Position numbers and translations under genes: made by a program. DNA of 64,000 bases from Diplosphaera chodatii (lineage: Eukaryota; Chlorophyta; Trebouxiophyceae; Prasiolales; Stichococcaceae): contig JAALGY010000036.1 of the NCBI GenBank assembly GCA_032358165.1, positions 1,116,001 to 1,180,000 on the forward strand, read 5' to 3'. Shown here in pieces: positions 53,601 through 64,000 of this stretch. Below the pieces are notes generated by a model. The model was not told the origin of the DNA. It was given only the letters and a program-made list of their open reading frames with translations, and did no database searches. Position 1 is the first letter of the stretch; the number at the start of each line of letters is the position of its first letter.

Positions 53601-56600
53601 ATCGAGTGCCAGGTCCGTGTGGCCATAAGTCTTGAAATAGACAGAGAGTGGCACCATCAAGTGCTAGCCATGCAGCTCTGTCCGGAGCAGCTTGTAAGCT
53701 GTGCTGCCGACGATTGGCACCCTTGCTGACATGCTTCTGAGGCACCGCTGCCAGCAGCCTGACCAGTTAGCGTTGTCAACAGTGCAAGGCAATGGCAGCA
53801 GGCAGGCCTTATTGAGCCAGTACGGCAGGGCTGATGCAGACATACTGTCCAGACGTGGGTTATTGACGGTGCCGGTATCATTGCAGGAGGCGCGCCCGCT
53901 GAGTGTTTTTGCTGCTGACGCACGCAAGCTGGACGGGCTGCGGGATGTGTGCCAGCCCTGCAGGACCGCGCAGCTCGCCTCGGCGCGCGGCTCCACAGGT
54001 GCGGCCGCGACACTGTGTCCCACCACAACTCAGCAATGCAGCAGTGCAGCAACTGTCGGGGATGCTGTCTTCAAGGAATACAGCAGCAGGGGCTGGAGAG
54101 CCGACTTTGAGAATTTGCAGTGCTGCGACCCTGCACGCCTGCTGCCCGTGCAGGCGAGGCGGCGGCGGCGGGGCCGACCAAGGTGTGCCGCCGGTGCGCG
54201 GTGGAGCGCCCCACCACCGAGTTTCACCGCCAGCTCAGCCGCCCCGACGGCCTGTACAGGTGCTTGCTACTGCCAGCATGAGTGATTCCCGCCTTGCTTG
54301 TCGTGCGTGCATGATGAACGTGGACACGAGTACCGTTTTTGGTGTTTGAGCGCGGTCAGGGTGCGGCACGGCAAGCACACCATGCAAGAACGCCAAGCGT
54401 GTTCATTGTGCTGACGTCCGTTGACCCCCTGTGCAGCTACTGCGTGTTCTGCGCCAGCGAGTACAAGCTGCAGCGCAAGGCGGGGCGCGCCGCGGCAGCA
54501 GCGGCCGCTGCCGAGGCCGCGGCCAGCCAGCAGGTGGGACCTGGGCTTCAAGCAGCGCTGAGCTCTGACAAGCAGGACACCTGGGACCTTGGCCAATGTT
54601 CAGACCTCCTACAGGCACAGTGCAGGACCAGAGGTGCAGCTGGAGTGCAGCGCCTCACCACACAGCAACCCGCAGCATCTCCAACCCTGTCCTGATTGCA
54701 GCGCGTGCATGCTGCAGGCTCGGGAGGCCGCGGCGGGGACGCCTGCCAAGCGCTCCCGCGACGGGCGGCCCCGGCGGGCTGCCGCCGCCCGCCGCCGCGC
54801 GGCCTACGCGGAGGACGACGACGACCCCGACTACTTCGCCGGGCCGTCCACCGGGCCGCTTGACGCCCTGGCCGCCGTCGGCGCGGTGCGTGCCAGAGCT
54901 GCAACAGACCCCGCACCCTGGACCCTGCACTCTCCAGCTGCTGCCTGCTGTCAATGGTGCAAAGGACCCTGGTGAAAGCGCAGGCACATGTAATGGAGTG
55001 CCATGATGTTATGGCCTATGTGACTCGAGATTTTCAGTATGGGCGGCCGTCTAGGCTCTGGCGCATATCGACACTGGTCTCAAGCAGAGCGTGGCTGTTT
55101 TTCCACATACGTACTGCGCTCTCATCACGCTGCTGCCCTGTGCTGCAGGCCAAGACGGCTGCAGACGAGGGGTACGGCCGACAAGCCATCGCCATGGCTT
55201 CGCCGCCCCGCGGCCGCTCCCCCACGGGGCTGCCATCGCTGCGGGACGGCTTTGCGCACCTGCAGCGGGAGGAGCAGGCTGCCGCCTGGCCAGGGTGAGT
55301 GTAGCTTGCGTTGGTGACATCTACTGTGTATGAAAGCAGTGGCTATGGTGATCAGTACTGCAAGTAACAGGATAACAATGTCAGATGTTGCAGCCATGAG
55401 CAGCATGCAGCAGTCAGGCGCACAGGATGAGTGCGATGACCTGCTGTGCAGGCTGCCACGCTCAGCGCCGGCGCTGTTCGCACAGCCGCCCGCCACCGCA
55501 GCTGCGCCCGCTGCGGCGCCGGCGGCCCCAGCCCTGCACGACGGCAGCAGCGCAGCGGCATTCGCCGCGGCGGCGCAGCAGCACGCCAACCAGCAGGCGC
55601 TGGCCGGCCGCCTGGTAAGCTTGTGTACCCATACCTGCGCTGCGGCGCCACTCTGGAAGCCTTGCCTGATCTCTCGGTGTCACTGTGTGCTGGCCATGAG
55701 TGTTCTTGCCTCCCCAAGGACGCCCACATCCACACAACAGCAGGCACATCAAGTCTCACCTCAAGCTAGTGTATTCTTCTCCTGACAATTTTCCTAAACT
55801 TCCGTAGGCGGAGGCGGCACAGGCGGTGGGCCTGGCGCCGATCGCGACGGGGCGCCGTTCGCAGTCGCCCGAGCCGCGGCGCAGCTTGGGCAGCGGCCTG
55901 GGCAGCCTGCCGCCGCTGCCGCTGCCCTCGCGCTCCAACCTGAGCGGCGGCTCCGGCGACGACTGGTGGCGCACGTGAGTAACTCGAACATCCGTTTACC
56001 ATCCCCCATGCATTATGGCTGTAGGTGCTTGCGGCGCACATGTGGCGCTGCTCCGGGCCGCCTACACGAGTTCGATGTGACAAACCTGATGTGTTGATTT
56101 GCAGGCTGCTGGAGCCCAGCGGGGCGTCAGGCAATGTGCGGGGAGGCAGCCCACCATCGTGGGACAAAGACTTTGATGCCCGCTGGTACAGGTACATGCC
56201 TGCCTCTTTGGGCACGTCCAGTGTGGCTTGGGGGTAGATAGGGCCTCGACGATGACGCTGGCTTGTGGGAGCTGCCTTATATCAGTTTGGTCGACTTCAG
56301 GCAGTGGCTTAGCTGCAACATCAGCGCAGCATGAACAGCGCTGGCCACCGAACCTATTGCACATGATGCCTCAGAGGCAGCTTGTTCCTAGATGTTTCAG
56401 CCAGGACAGGCCCTGACAACGTCTGTCATGTGCGCAGCGGGCTTGGGGCGGCCGGCGGGTCGTTTGGGCAACCACTGACACTATCATCGCTACAGGGGGG
56501 TTCCCCGCATGGATTTCGCGGCCCCAGCGGCAGCTTTCCTGGCCCCGCTGGTGTGTCCTTTTCTGACACATGCCGCTGGACATGTCATGGCTCACATGGG

Positions 56601-59273
56601 AGTGCATCTCCGGCTGCCTGATATCGGCCTATACCTTGCTGCAATATCCTGTCCTCCCAACATCAACTGCAAAAGCACATTCGCTCTTTGGCAGCACCTT
56701 GTCGGCTGCCCACTGCAGGCCAGTCAGACCCTATCGCTGCCTTCTGGGGCGGGCAGTTTCCCGGGGGCGGCACCGCCGGCACCGCCCCCCGCAACAACGG
56801 CGCCACCTCCTTCATCCGAGGTGCACCTGCATCCTCAACGCCCTGAACAGCAGTTGTACCCTGCTCAGCTTGCACGGCCAACATGAACGCCCTGCTGTGC
56901 CCCTCTGTCCTTTGCCCCACCGGCTATCTCAACACGCAGCTGACCTGGAAATCAATAGCATACCAGTCGTGCCCTGGGCTGATCAAGGTCTGCAGAGCAG
57001 GGCTCATCCTTGTTTCAGCCAGCCAGGCTTCCACCTCCTCCTGAGCCAGCTGGACCTGGGGCAGCATCAGCCCCTGAGCCGACGCTGGTCCCTATCATCG
57101 TTTACCACTTTGTCCAATGTTCCCCAGGCGGCTCCGGGGGCCTGGAGCAACTGGAGCTGGGCAGCACCACCCATGTGCCCTGAAGTACTGCTGTCCCTAA
57201 ATGTCAGCGCTCTTCTTACTTCCCAGGCGGCTCCGGGGACCTGGAGCGGCTGGAGCTGGGCAGCACCACCTCCGAGCTGACGGGGGTGCGCGGCATGTCG
57301 CCCGTCCCCGGCGGCAGCAGCGACTCCCTGGCGGCGTGCGGCGTGATCGAGACGCGCGGCGGGCAGCTGGACACCTCCCGCGGCGACGTCTCCTCCCCCT
57401 CCGCCAAGCGCCTGCGGTGCGCTGGGCTGCAGGGTGTAGGGTTGTAGTGCGTTTCACGGCGTACACAGACTGCAGCAGCATTTGCTACCTGGCAACGGCA
57501 GGGCCATGGCCCAGCAATCAATCGGAGGGGGTGTCCTAGCAGTGATGAAACAACCGATTAAGTCTGCACAGCATGAGCATGTCAAAAATGCCTCAGCGTG
57601 CAACGACAGGGACCCTGGATTTGACCTGCAGGACATCCACGGCGCCCAGCATGCCGCCCACAGGCCGCCTGGGCAGCCTGTCGTCGGCGGACCTGTGTGC
57701 CGTGGCGGCGCCGCAGCCGCGGCCGACGCTCGACATCGCGCGCCTAGACCCTACCACCTCCCTGCACTCCAACCACTCCAACGGCAACGGCGGCAACGGC
57801 AACGGCCACGGCAGCAACGGCGGCAGCGTGCACGGGGGCCATGCCCTGGGGCGGAATGGCAACGGCAACGGCGGGGACACAGCACGCAGCATCCCGCGGA
57901 GCGCGCCGCCGGCCAACTCGGGTTTCTGGGCCGCGGGCTCGGGGGGCGGAAATGGCAGCGGCGAGGGCGGCGGCCGGCTGCCGCCCGTGTCGGAGGCAGC
58001 GGTGCTTGCCACTGGGGCGGGCGCGGCCCCGGCAGCGCAGCAGGCGCAGGCGCAGCAGCCGAATCCAGCAGGGGCAGCCGGTGCGCAGCAGCAGGGTGCG
58101 GCTGCTGCTGAGGGTGCACAGCAGAAGAGCAACCCGGCAGCGGCGGGTGCCAAAACACCCCAGGGTGGGGCCTCGGCGGACGGGCAGCAGCACAGCGGCA
58201 GCGGCGGCAGCAGCAACTCGCCGGACGAGGGCCACGGGCAGCACGCAGCAGGTGCCTGTCTGTTGTTCTATTGCATGACGTCACTGCATCCTATTGCTGA
58301 ACCAGGGCTCTATCAGAGGCGCCTGCCGAGTCCACATGGCCCGCAAGCTGATGCACGGTTGCAGCAATCTCAGTCCATCAATCTCAAATCATCAGTTGCT
58401 GCGCCTGCTGTGCCGAAAGGGGTCACACAACACCGACTGGTCATTTGCAGATGAGCACCACGATGTGGAGGTTGCTGAGCCGCAGCCGCAGACAGATGCG
58501 GCGGCCGCCGAGGTGCAGCACACGCGCACAGCAGAGCCAGCTGCAGCCGCAGACATGCAACGGGATGCCGTGCCGACGTCCGCGGCCTCACCTGCTGTGG
58601 CTGCACCCGCGGCTGCGGATGCCGCGGACGAGGCGTGGGGCGAGCAGGTCGGCCGCCGGCCCATCTCGGCATTTGAGAAGGTGCTGCATCCAGCTGATGG
58701 TCATCTGATGCTTCCAGATGTCACCAGGCATCTGGACGGTCAGCTGGGCAGCTTATACTGTCTCGTCGTCGTACAATGCATTGTCCTGCTGGTTTGCTGC
58801 CCACTGATGATGTGACAACCATCCTTGATACCCAGCTGTGCACTCTTGCTGTTCATGACTGACGGCATGTCTGACCATCCTGTTTCTCGGTTTTCCGCAG
58901 GCAGCGGCACGCCACCGCGACTGGCAGCGGCAGCAGGGCGACGGCCAGCCGGCCGGGGCACACGACGCCGACGCCGCGGCGCTGGGCGGCCTCAGCCCCA
59001 AAGCCTCCGGCAGCTTCAAGGTGGCCCCCTCCTGCAGCTTTCGACCGATCAGCGATGCCTGCCTGACGCATGAGACCTGCGCATCCCGCCGGCACTGCCC
59101 GCCTGCGAGGTGCTATGGCCTCGCATGCGCACGAGGCAGCGTGGCAGTTCATTCACCCTGCAGTGATTAATGGCTACTATGCTGCTGTGCAGGTGTCGGA
59201 CCAGGGCGCCTTCCGGCCGTACAGCTCGCCGGGCTCCAGCCCAGGGCAGGCAGCGGACTCGGGCGGTGCATGA
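50672..59273 (+). CDS. Seven-fold tandem zinc-ribbon protein with long low-complexity tail, unknown
   Basis: Twenty-four exons keep phase from ATG 50672 to TGA 59271-59273, giving 1223 residues: 50672-50899, 51166-51289, 51483-51547, 51754-51882, 52066-52173, 52404-52517, 52635-52709, 52914-53000, 53373-53612, 53887-53998, 54154-54259, 54437-54533, 54718-54885, 55149-55294, 55452-55614, 55808-55974, 56105-56191, 56438-56550, 56719-56820, 57227-57416, 57632-58251, 58451-58680, 58901-59020 and 59193-59273. After an acidic Ala-rich N-terminus, residues about 69-470 hold seven modules of CxxC-x22-CxxC: CMEC/CKRC, CSRC/CKPC, CSHC/CRAC, CSRC/CKEC, CGRC/CKAC, CIEC/CQPC and CRRC/CVFC. The loop consensus is KPxxxF then DGLxxxC. 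Similar single modules are known beside HNH or endonuclease VII-type nucleases, but no catalytic domain is seen here. Ala-rich helical linkers separate modules. The tail is Arg-rich (KRSRDGRPRRAAAARRR), acidic, then Gly/Ser/Asn-rich. Inference: a nucleic-acid-binding or scaffold protein. Confidence 0.85.
57128..57172 (+). pseudogene. Decayed tandem copy of an exon start within an intron
   Basis: The sequence from CAG|GCGGCTCCGGGGGC repeats the acceptor and first ~45 nt of the real exon at 57227, 99 bp upstream. It would read GGSGGLEQLELGSTTH against GGSGDLERLELGSTTS in the true exon, then reaches a stop (TGA) in the exon frame at 57181-57183. It has no donor in a usable phase, so it looks like a dead duplicate. 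A weaker, older copy (CTGGACCTGGGGCAGCA) may lie near 57045-57065. Confidence 0.65.
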
Positions 59274-59621
59274 CACCTGCTTGTGTTCAGGAAAGGCATA
59301 GCAGCATTCTGGTTTCAGGGTTCGGATAGGTCAGTGCATTGCAAGTGTCACCGGCTTCCGCGCCGAGATGATTTTCCCGCCTTGCATGGCGCAACCAGCT
59401 TGTGATGCAGGGCGAGATGCCTGGACCCCTGCAGCATCATCATTGTTTTGGGTCCTTCTTCTGGCTTTCTGATGCAGCGCGCTGCAAGCAAACATTGGCA
59501 ATTGTGCGGTCCTCTGGATTGTGGAAAGAATGCATGGCATCTGATGTGCCAGGTGTGGAATGGTCAGCGCCCTTCCCGTGGAGATTGAGATGGACCCTGC
59601 CGATAACAACACCTGCCAGAA

Positions 59622-62600
59622 ATGGGACCAAACCTCATCAAAGTTTGCTACCTGCTGGCCGTCCACATGAGCCAAAGACAATCGCTTGCCGCTCCTGACA
59701 ACCTGTTGGCAGGCAATGCTGACAGCAGTGTTGACGGCGGGGAGATCGGCGGCGGTGGCATCGGCAAAATGGGTCCCCAGCAGCCGAGCCGTTTGCCTCT
59801 GCCGCAAATCGGCCTCAAATGGCCGTCGTGGGAGCCGCTGACCGGCAGCTTCATCAAGGTGCCGCCTTGAGCAGGGCTGGAATGCCTGATGAAACACCTG
59901 TTGCTGCGATCGCTGTGCCCGACCGTTGTTCGACGTTCCGAGCAGCGGCAACCCAGTGCCAGTGTACTACCACATGGTACTGTGCCTGCACAGCCCACTG
60001 GCCGCCCGTTCACAACATCTGCAATATATCATCGTCCGTGCCGTTTTTTTGCTCGTTGCTGCTGTTGCCAGGGAGCGTCCGAGGCTGCACAGCTGCATCT
60101 GCTGGATGGCAGCTGCCAGCACCTGGTAGAAATATCTCAGTCTGACCCTGATGACTTGGCGACTGTCCCCAGGCGGTAGTTGTGAAGTTCATCTGCACGA
60201 CAGCCTTCCTGTTCATCGTCATCGGGCACCTCACCTTCAGCTGCCATGCCAGCAACGTTGGCCAGGGCGGCGGCGTGGTCGGCGGCAAAGTCGGTGGGTC
60301 CCCTCCGGCCGAGCTTGCAGCGGCCAGACATCAAGCAGCGCATCAGTACGTAGACATATGAGATAGTCGGTGTCAAGCATGCGGCGGCACATCCACATCA
60401 TTCCCACATGCTCACCGGCAAGCCCCGTCAGGCAGTGGAGCACACACGCATTGGTGAGGCGGGGGCGAACGTGTTTCGGCTGAATATTGGGCACCGCTCT
60501 GCGCAGGTGATCCGACGTCCTGCCTGCTGACGGACGCGCGCATCCTCAGCATCGCCACAGTGTTCGGCATTACCATCGGCGTCCTGGTGTACGCGTCCGC
60601 CTCCTTTTCAGGTCTGTTTTGCCAGCTGGAAGCCAACGGCTTCTGCAGGCCGTGCTATACCGCGGCCTCTGGGAAGCTCCACCCACCCATGCCCAGCATT
60701 TGACAATTTGCTGGGTCAGCGGCTTTGCAAGGGTCGTGCAGTCAGTCTCAGGGCCGGAATGTATATATGTGTGTCTGCGCCAGGAAAGGTCCAGTGTGAC
60801 TGGAATAAAATCATGCACATGCTGCCTCTCGAGAAGTGGTGTAAATCAACCTGCCAGCTGCTGCCATGTCCCTGCAGGGGGCCACCTGAACCCGGCCATC
60901 ACCATGGGGTGCCTGTGCACCAAGAAGGTGACGGCGCAGCGGGCGCTGTGCTACTGGGCAGCCCAGGTAGATATATTGCTGCGTGTTGCCACCAGCAGAA
61001 TATGGCTCGGCTTGCCAGATCACATCTCGCAGCAAGGCACCAGGTGCATTGCCTGCAGCAAGTTGCGGCGCCTGGCACTGCCAGTCTGCCACGTCCAGCG
61101 GGCAACCTCCTCTCTCAGTTGATTACATCCTGTCCGCTGCAGATCAGCGGTGCCATCCTGGGCAGCTTGTTCCCCTACCTGGTGCGCAATCTTGCAGCAC
61201 TATACATGAAGCACTCAAGGCCTGGCGCACTTGGCCCTGTTATGCCGATGAGATAAAACCAGCTCGGTGGCTGATCCCATGGCACGGTCTGCTGCCGCAG
61301 CCAGCGCTGCTGTCTGCTCTGCCCAGATCAACCGCAGCGCATGGCACGCGGCGAAGGGCGGCACCAACTCCAACAGCGCCGTGCCGGGCATGCACGACAG
61401 CGAGGTGTGGGCCATGGAGGCCCTGCTGACCGCGGTGGGTGTGCAGAACTCAATGTGCAAAATCAATGTTCTTAGCGAACATGCACAGCCCAGCAGGGGT
61501 GACGGCGACCGAAAACGACTGGCCAGCATGTTGACACCCAGCAACAGTTAGTAGGGTGACAGCCGCTCTGCATCAGCCAGTGTGCACTGGTCGGCAGCGC
61601 AGGTGCTAGTGTTCGTGGTGTTTGCTGCGGCTGACGCGCGCCGCGCCTCCCTCGAAACCCACATCCCAGTGAGCATCGTTGCACGCTGCGTGTTACTCAC
61701 GTGAAGTCACCTTGCACGCCAAGCACAGGTCAGCTTCCAATGGAGGCTTGGTGCTGCGCATCCTGACTCAGCAAGGCAACCCTGCTTGCACTGCAGGTGT
61801 TGGCACCATTCGCCATCGGCTTCACAATATTCGTGTGCCACCTGGTGGCCATCCCCGTTGACGGTTGCTCCATCAACCGTGAGTCCTTTCCTCAAGCACC
61901 CATGACACTTGTGTCCCCTTCCACAAGCGGCACAGTATCGGCTAGCTCACAAACCCCACCAGTCTCATAGCTTGCTGCATGTCAGTCAGGTTGGCAACAT
62001 TGTCACGTCACGACTTTGAGGCTGTCCCCGCAGCGGCGCGCTCCTGCGGGCCAGCAGTCATCAGCGGCATCTGGTGCGCAGTTGCTGCTGCAATGGCAGT
62101 CGCATTCCACATGACACCCTCTATGGGGTGCTTCTGCACTGATCCGCTCTGGATTTCCTGCTGCTGGCATCCAACCACAACTTTGTGCTTTGTCATGCCA
62201 GGACGGACCAGTGGGTCTTCTGGTGAGCGCACTGTACAGTGAAGCACCACGAAGGCTGCAGCAGAGCATGTTGTGGCAGACCCATAGCAGCACAAAACAC
62301 CAAACTGAGAATGAGTTCGCACTTCTGCACATGGCTGCTGCACTGCAGGGTGGGACCCCTCAGTGGTGAGTTTCTGGGAAGCGCATGGCGCTGAACGATG
62401 GAGCACTCTAGGGCAGGCCATCATCCGCGTGCTGAGCTCAGCCTGCCCGAGAGCATCAGCGATATTCTAGTGTTGGCGCATAATCACCATGCTGTTGTGA
62501 TACCGCAGGGGGCATCTTTGGCACTTTGGTGTATGAGGTGTTTTCCCACCTGAGCCGCGATGAGGTGTGCTGTCCCTGCCGTGATCCCTGCTTGCTGCTT

Positions 62601-63618
62601 CATTCTGAGCTCCCAACACGCTGGGCCACAGATTAATTGGTCCATCTTCACTGGTTGCCAAGCATTGTCACATGCTCAGGCTGCATTCACGTCAACACAT
62701 GCAGCACACCATGTCACACTAGCTCACATGCAACCATCCTGCCACAGGACGAGAGCAAAGATGACGGCAACGACAAGGCGGCGCAGCCGCCGGGTGACGA
62801 GGAGGCGGCCAAGCACCTGGCCGACTTTTCGGGCTTCAGCGGCCAAGGGAACCACGACCAGCCTGGAACAGACGAGGTCCACAATGCCGCTTGGTGCCCC
62901 ACACATCGTTCCCTGCGTTCGCCGGCCTCTGAGGCAGATGTGGCACCTTGCTCGACCATGCGTGTACATGTCCTGCATGTCCTCTGCCGGCCGCCCACCT
63001 TGCCACAAGGCACTGCACCCTGCAGAGCGCTTCAACTGGACATATTTGATACCTCGCCAGCCAACCCCTCGACACGCAGGGGTTTGGGTGATGTGCATGT
63101 TCAGAAACCATCCAACTGCGGCGGCGGCCTGAACTCTGTTTCGTGTGTCCTGTGCACAGATGCTGCTGCCGCCGTACGGCGGGCTGCAGAGCGCCGGCAG
63201 CGGCCATCCCCATGCGCGTGCTGCAATTCACCCTGTAGCGGCACAGCCCCCGGCACCCCACCCTGTGGCAGCAGGCAATGCGGCGACCCCAGCGTCCCCT
63301 GAGCTGCAGGTGCAGTGTGATCCACGGCACCAGCCCCAAACTTCACGCTACACGCCACTGCATCTCCTCCTGCAGCCTGCTGGCCATGCAACATGCCACC
63401 TACCCTGCCATACCGACCATCAAATACGCAGACCTGCCTCATCAGTAGTGCAGACCTGCTTCACTGCTGCGCATTGCTGCTCAACCCCGCCAGCTGGCCA
63501 CCACCTGCAGCGCTTCTAAGCTCTGTGTCATGCGCAGGGATTGATGCCAGAGCCGACACCGCACTCATTCCGTGGCGGCACTCCGCCGCTGCTGCCTCCA
63601 AGCTTTGCGAGTGTGTGA
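59622..63618 (+). CDS. Aquaporin / major intrinsic protein with extended C-terminus
   Basis: Sixteen phase-consistent exons: 59622-59858, 60072-60125, 60173-60293, 60507-60611, 60878-60966, 61143-61181, 61327-61434, 61603-61668, 61797-61878, 62034-62073, 62202-62222, 62349-62365, 62509-62564, 62748-62876, 63160-63309 and 63538-63618; 464 residues. The channel half-repeats are clear. Helix 1 contains VVVKFICTTAFLFIVIGHLT, helix 2 GITIGVLVYASASFSGGHLN, and the first NPA box GGHLNPAITMG. The second half has FAIGFTIFVCHLVAIPVDGC and the second box INPARSCGPAV, rebuilt across an intron. Then WTDQWVFWVGPLSGGIFGTL spans two microexons (21 and 17 nt). By comparison with human AQP1, the filter His, Cys and Arg (HLVAI, GCSINPAR) are present, which favours water over glycerol transport. 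The long Pro/Gly-rich C-terminal tail (about 140 residues after the last helix) is unusual. The start is uncertain; in-frame Met codons also occur at 59667 and 59769. Confidence 0.92.
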
Positions 63619-64000
63619 CATCGATCCCTGCTGCTGGGTCCGGCCACCGCGCCAGCATCTTTGGTGCTGCCACCGCCTGCCGCTGCCGTTTCATGACCAT
63701 GCATGCATGCGGGAACTCTGGTTGGCCTTGGACACGCCCTATCGAGGGGGCGTTCTGCTGCTGATGTCAGCTGCAGCTAATCAACTACTGGCAATTAATT
63801 TGAATGCTTTGCCCCAAAGCTAGTTGGCGTTTGATGGCTACTGAGCAGAAGACCTCGGCAGAAGGGGAAAAGGAGCGAGGCCCCTGCATTGATGCACTGT
63901 ATGTATCATCTGCTCCCTTTATCAGTTGTTGCTGACGAACAAGTATTGGAAGGCTTGAGCTGATACAAGGTGTCAGAGGATCTCCTCGTATCTGAAATAC
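63619..64000. other. Downstream of the aquaporin, no gene seen
   Basis: Probable 3' UTR and intergenic sequence, AT-richer than the coding regions. No coding frame, repeat or RNA gene could be supported to the window end. Confidence 0.5.

Noticed and set aside
54718..59273. A separate second gene for the low-complexity tail of the zinc-ribbon protein
   Set aside because: Every junction from 54533 onward keeps phase with the zinc-ribbon exons, there is no clear start codon context or promoter gap, and all introns have normal sites. A single gene is simpler, although only cDNA can settle it.

Overview
The window is nuclear DNA from a GC-rich, intron-dense eukaryote, most probably a chlorophyte green alga. 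The signs are short exons (often 40-150 nt) flanked by TGCAG acceptors and GTGNGN donors, long Ala/Gln/Gly/Pro runs, CAG and CCG microsatellites inside coding exons, and a plant-type set of regulators (TIFY-CCT-GATA, SBP-box, bZIP) beside an algal-type acetate kinase. No rRNA, tRNA, CRISPR array or prokaryotic operon was found. I rebuilt gene models by hand from donor and acceptor sites, checking that reading phase carries across each junction. Start codons and 5' exons are the weakest part of most models.

Layout: 0-1.5 kb, 3' part of an unknown Pro/Gln-rich gene (+). 2.3-8.9 kb, a divergent pair of paralogous TIFY-CCT-GATA factors (- and +). 11.2-14.1 kb, an SBP-box factor (+). 15.5-16.4 kb, a four-helix membrane protein (+). 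18.0-20.1 kb, an unknown protein (+). 21.3-22.6 kb, a universal stress protein (-). 23.9-25.8 kb, an unknown gene (-). About 26.1-26.8 kb, a possible decayed Copia-like remnant. 27.6-31.9 kb, a bZIP factor (-), divergent from a membrane-anchored RING protein (+, 32.5-34.3 kb). 35.5-37.7 kb, a Cys-type glutathione S-transferase (-), divergent from acetate kinase (+, 38.3-41.8 kb). 43.1-44.0 kb, a secreted Cys-rich protein (-). 44.3-49.2 kb, an organellar-type lysyl-tRNA synthetase (+). 50.7-59.3 kb, a 24-exon gene with seven tandem zinc-ribbon repeats (+). 59.6-63.6 kb, an aquaporin with microexons (+).

The best-supported models are lysyl-tRNA synthetase, acetate kinase, aquaporin, the GST, the RING protein and the zinc-ribbon gene: every junction keeps phase and family motifs run across introns. 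The genes do not form one pathway. The left half is enriched in transcription factors; the right half holds metabolism, translation and transport genes.

The most unusual object is the predicted 1223-residue protein at 50.7-59.3 kb. It has seven CxxC-x22-CxxC modules with exactly invariant spacing, interrupted by introns at different places in different modules, then a long Gly/Ala/Ser/Asn-rich tail. Secondary points of interest are recurrent GC-AG introns, 17- and 21-nt exons in the aquaporin, an altered glycine loop in acetate kinase, and the head-to-head GATA pair.
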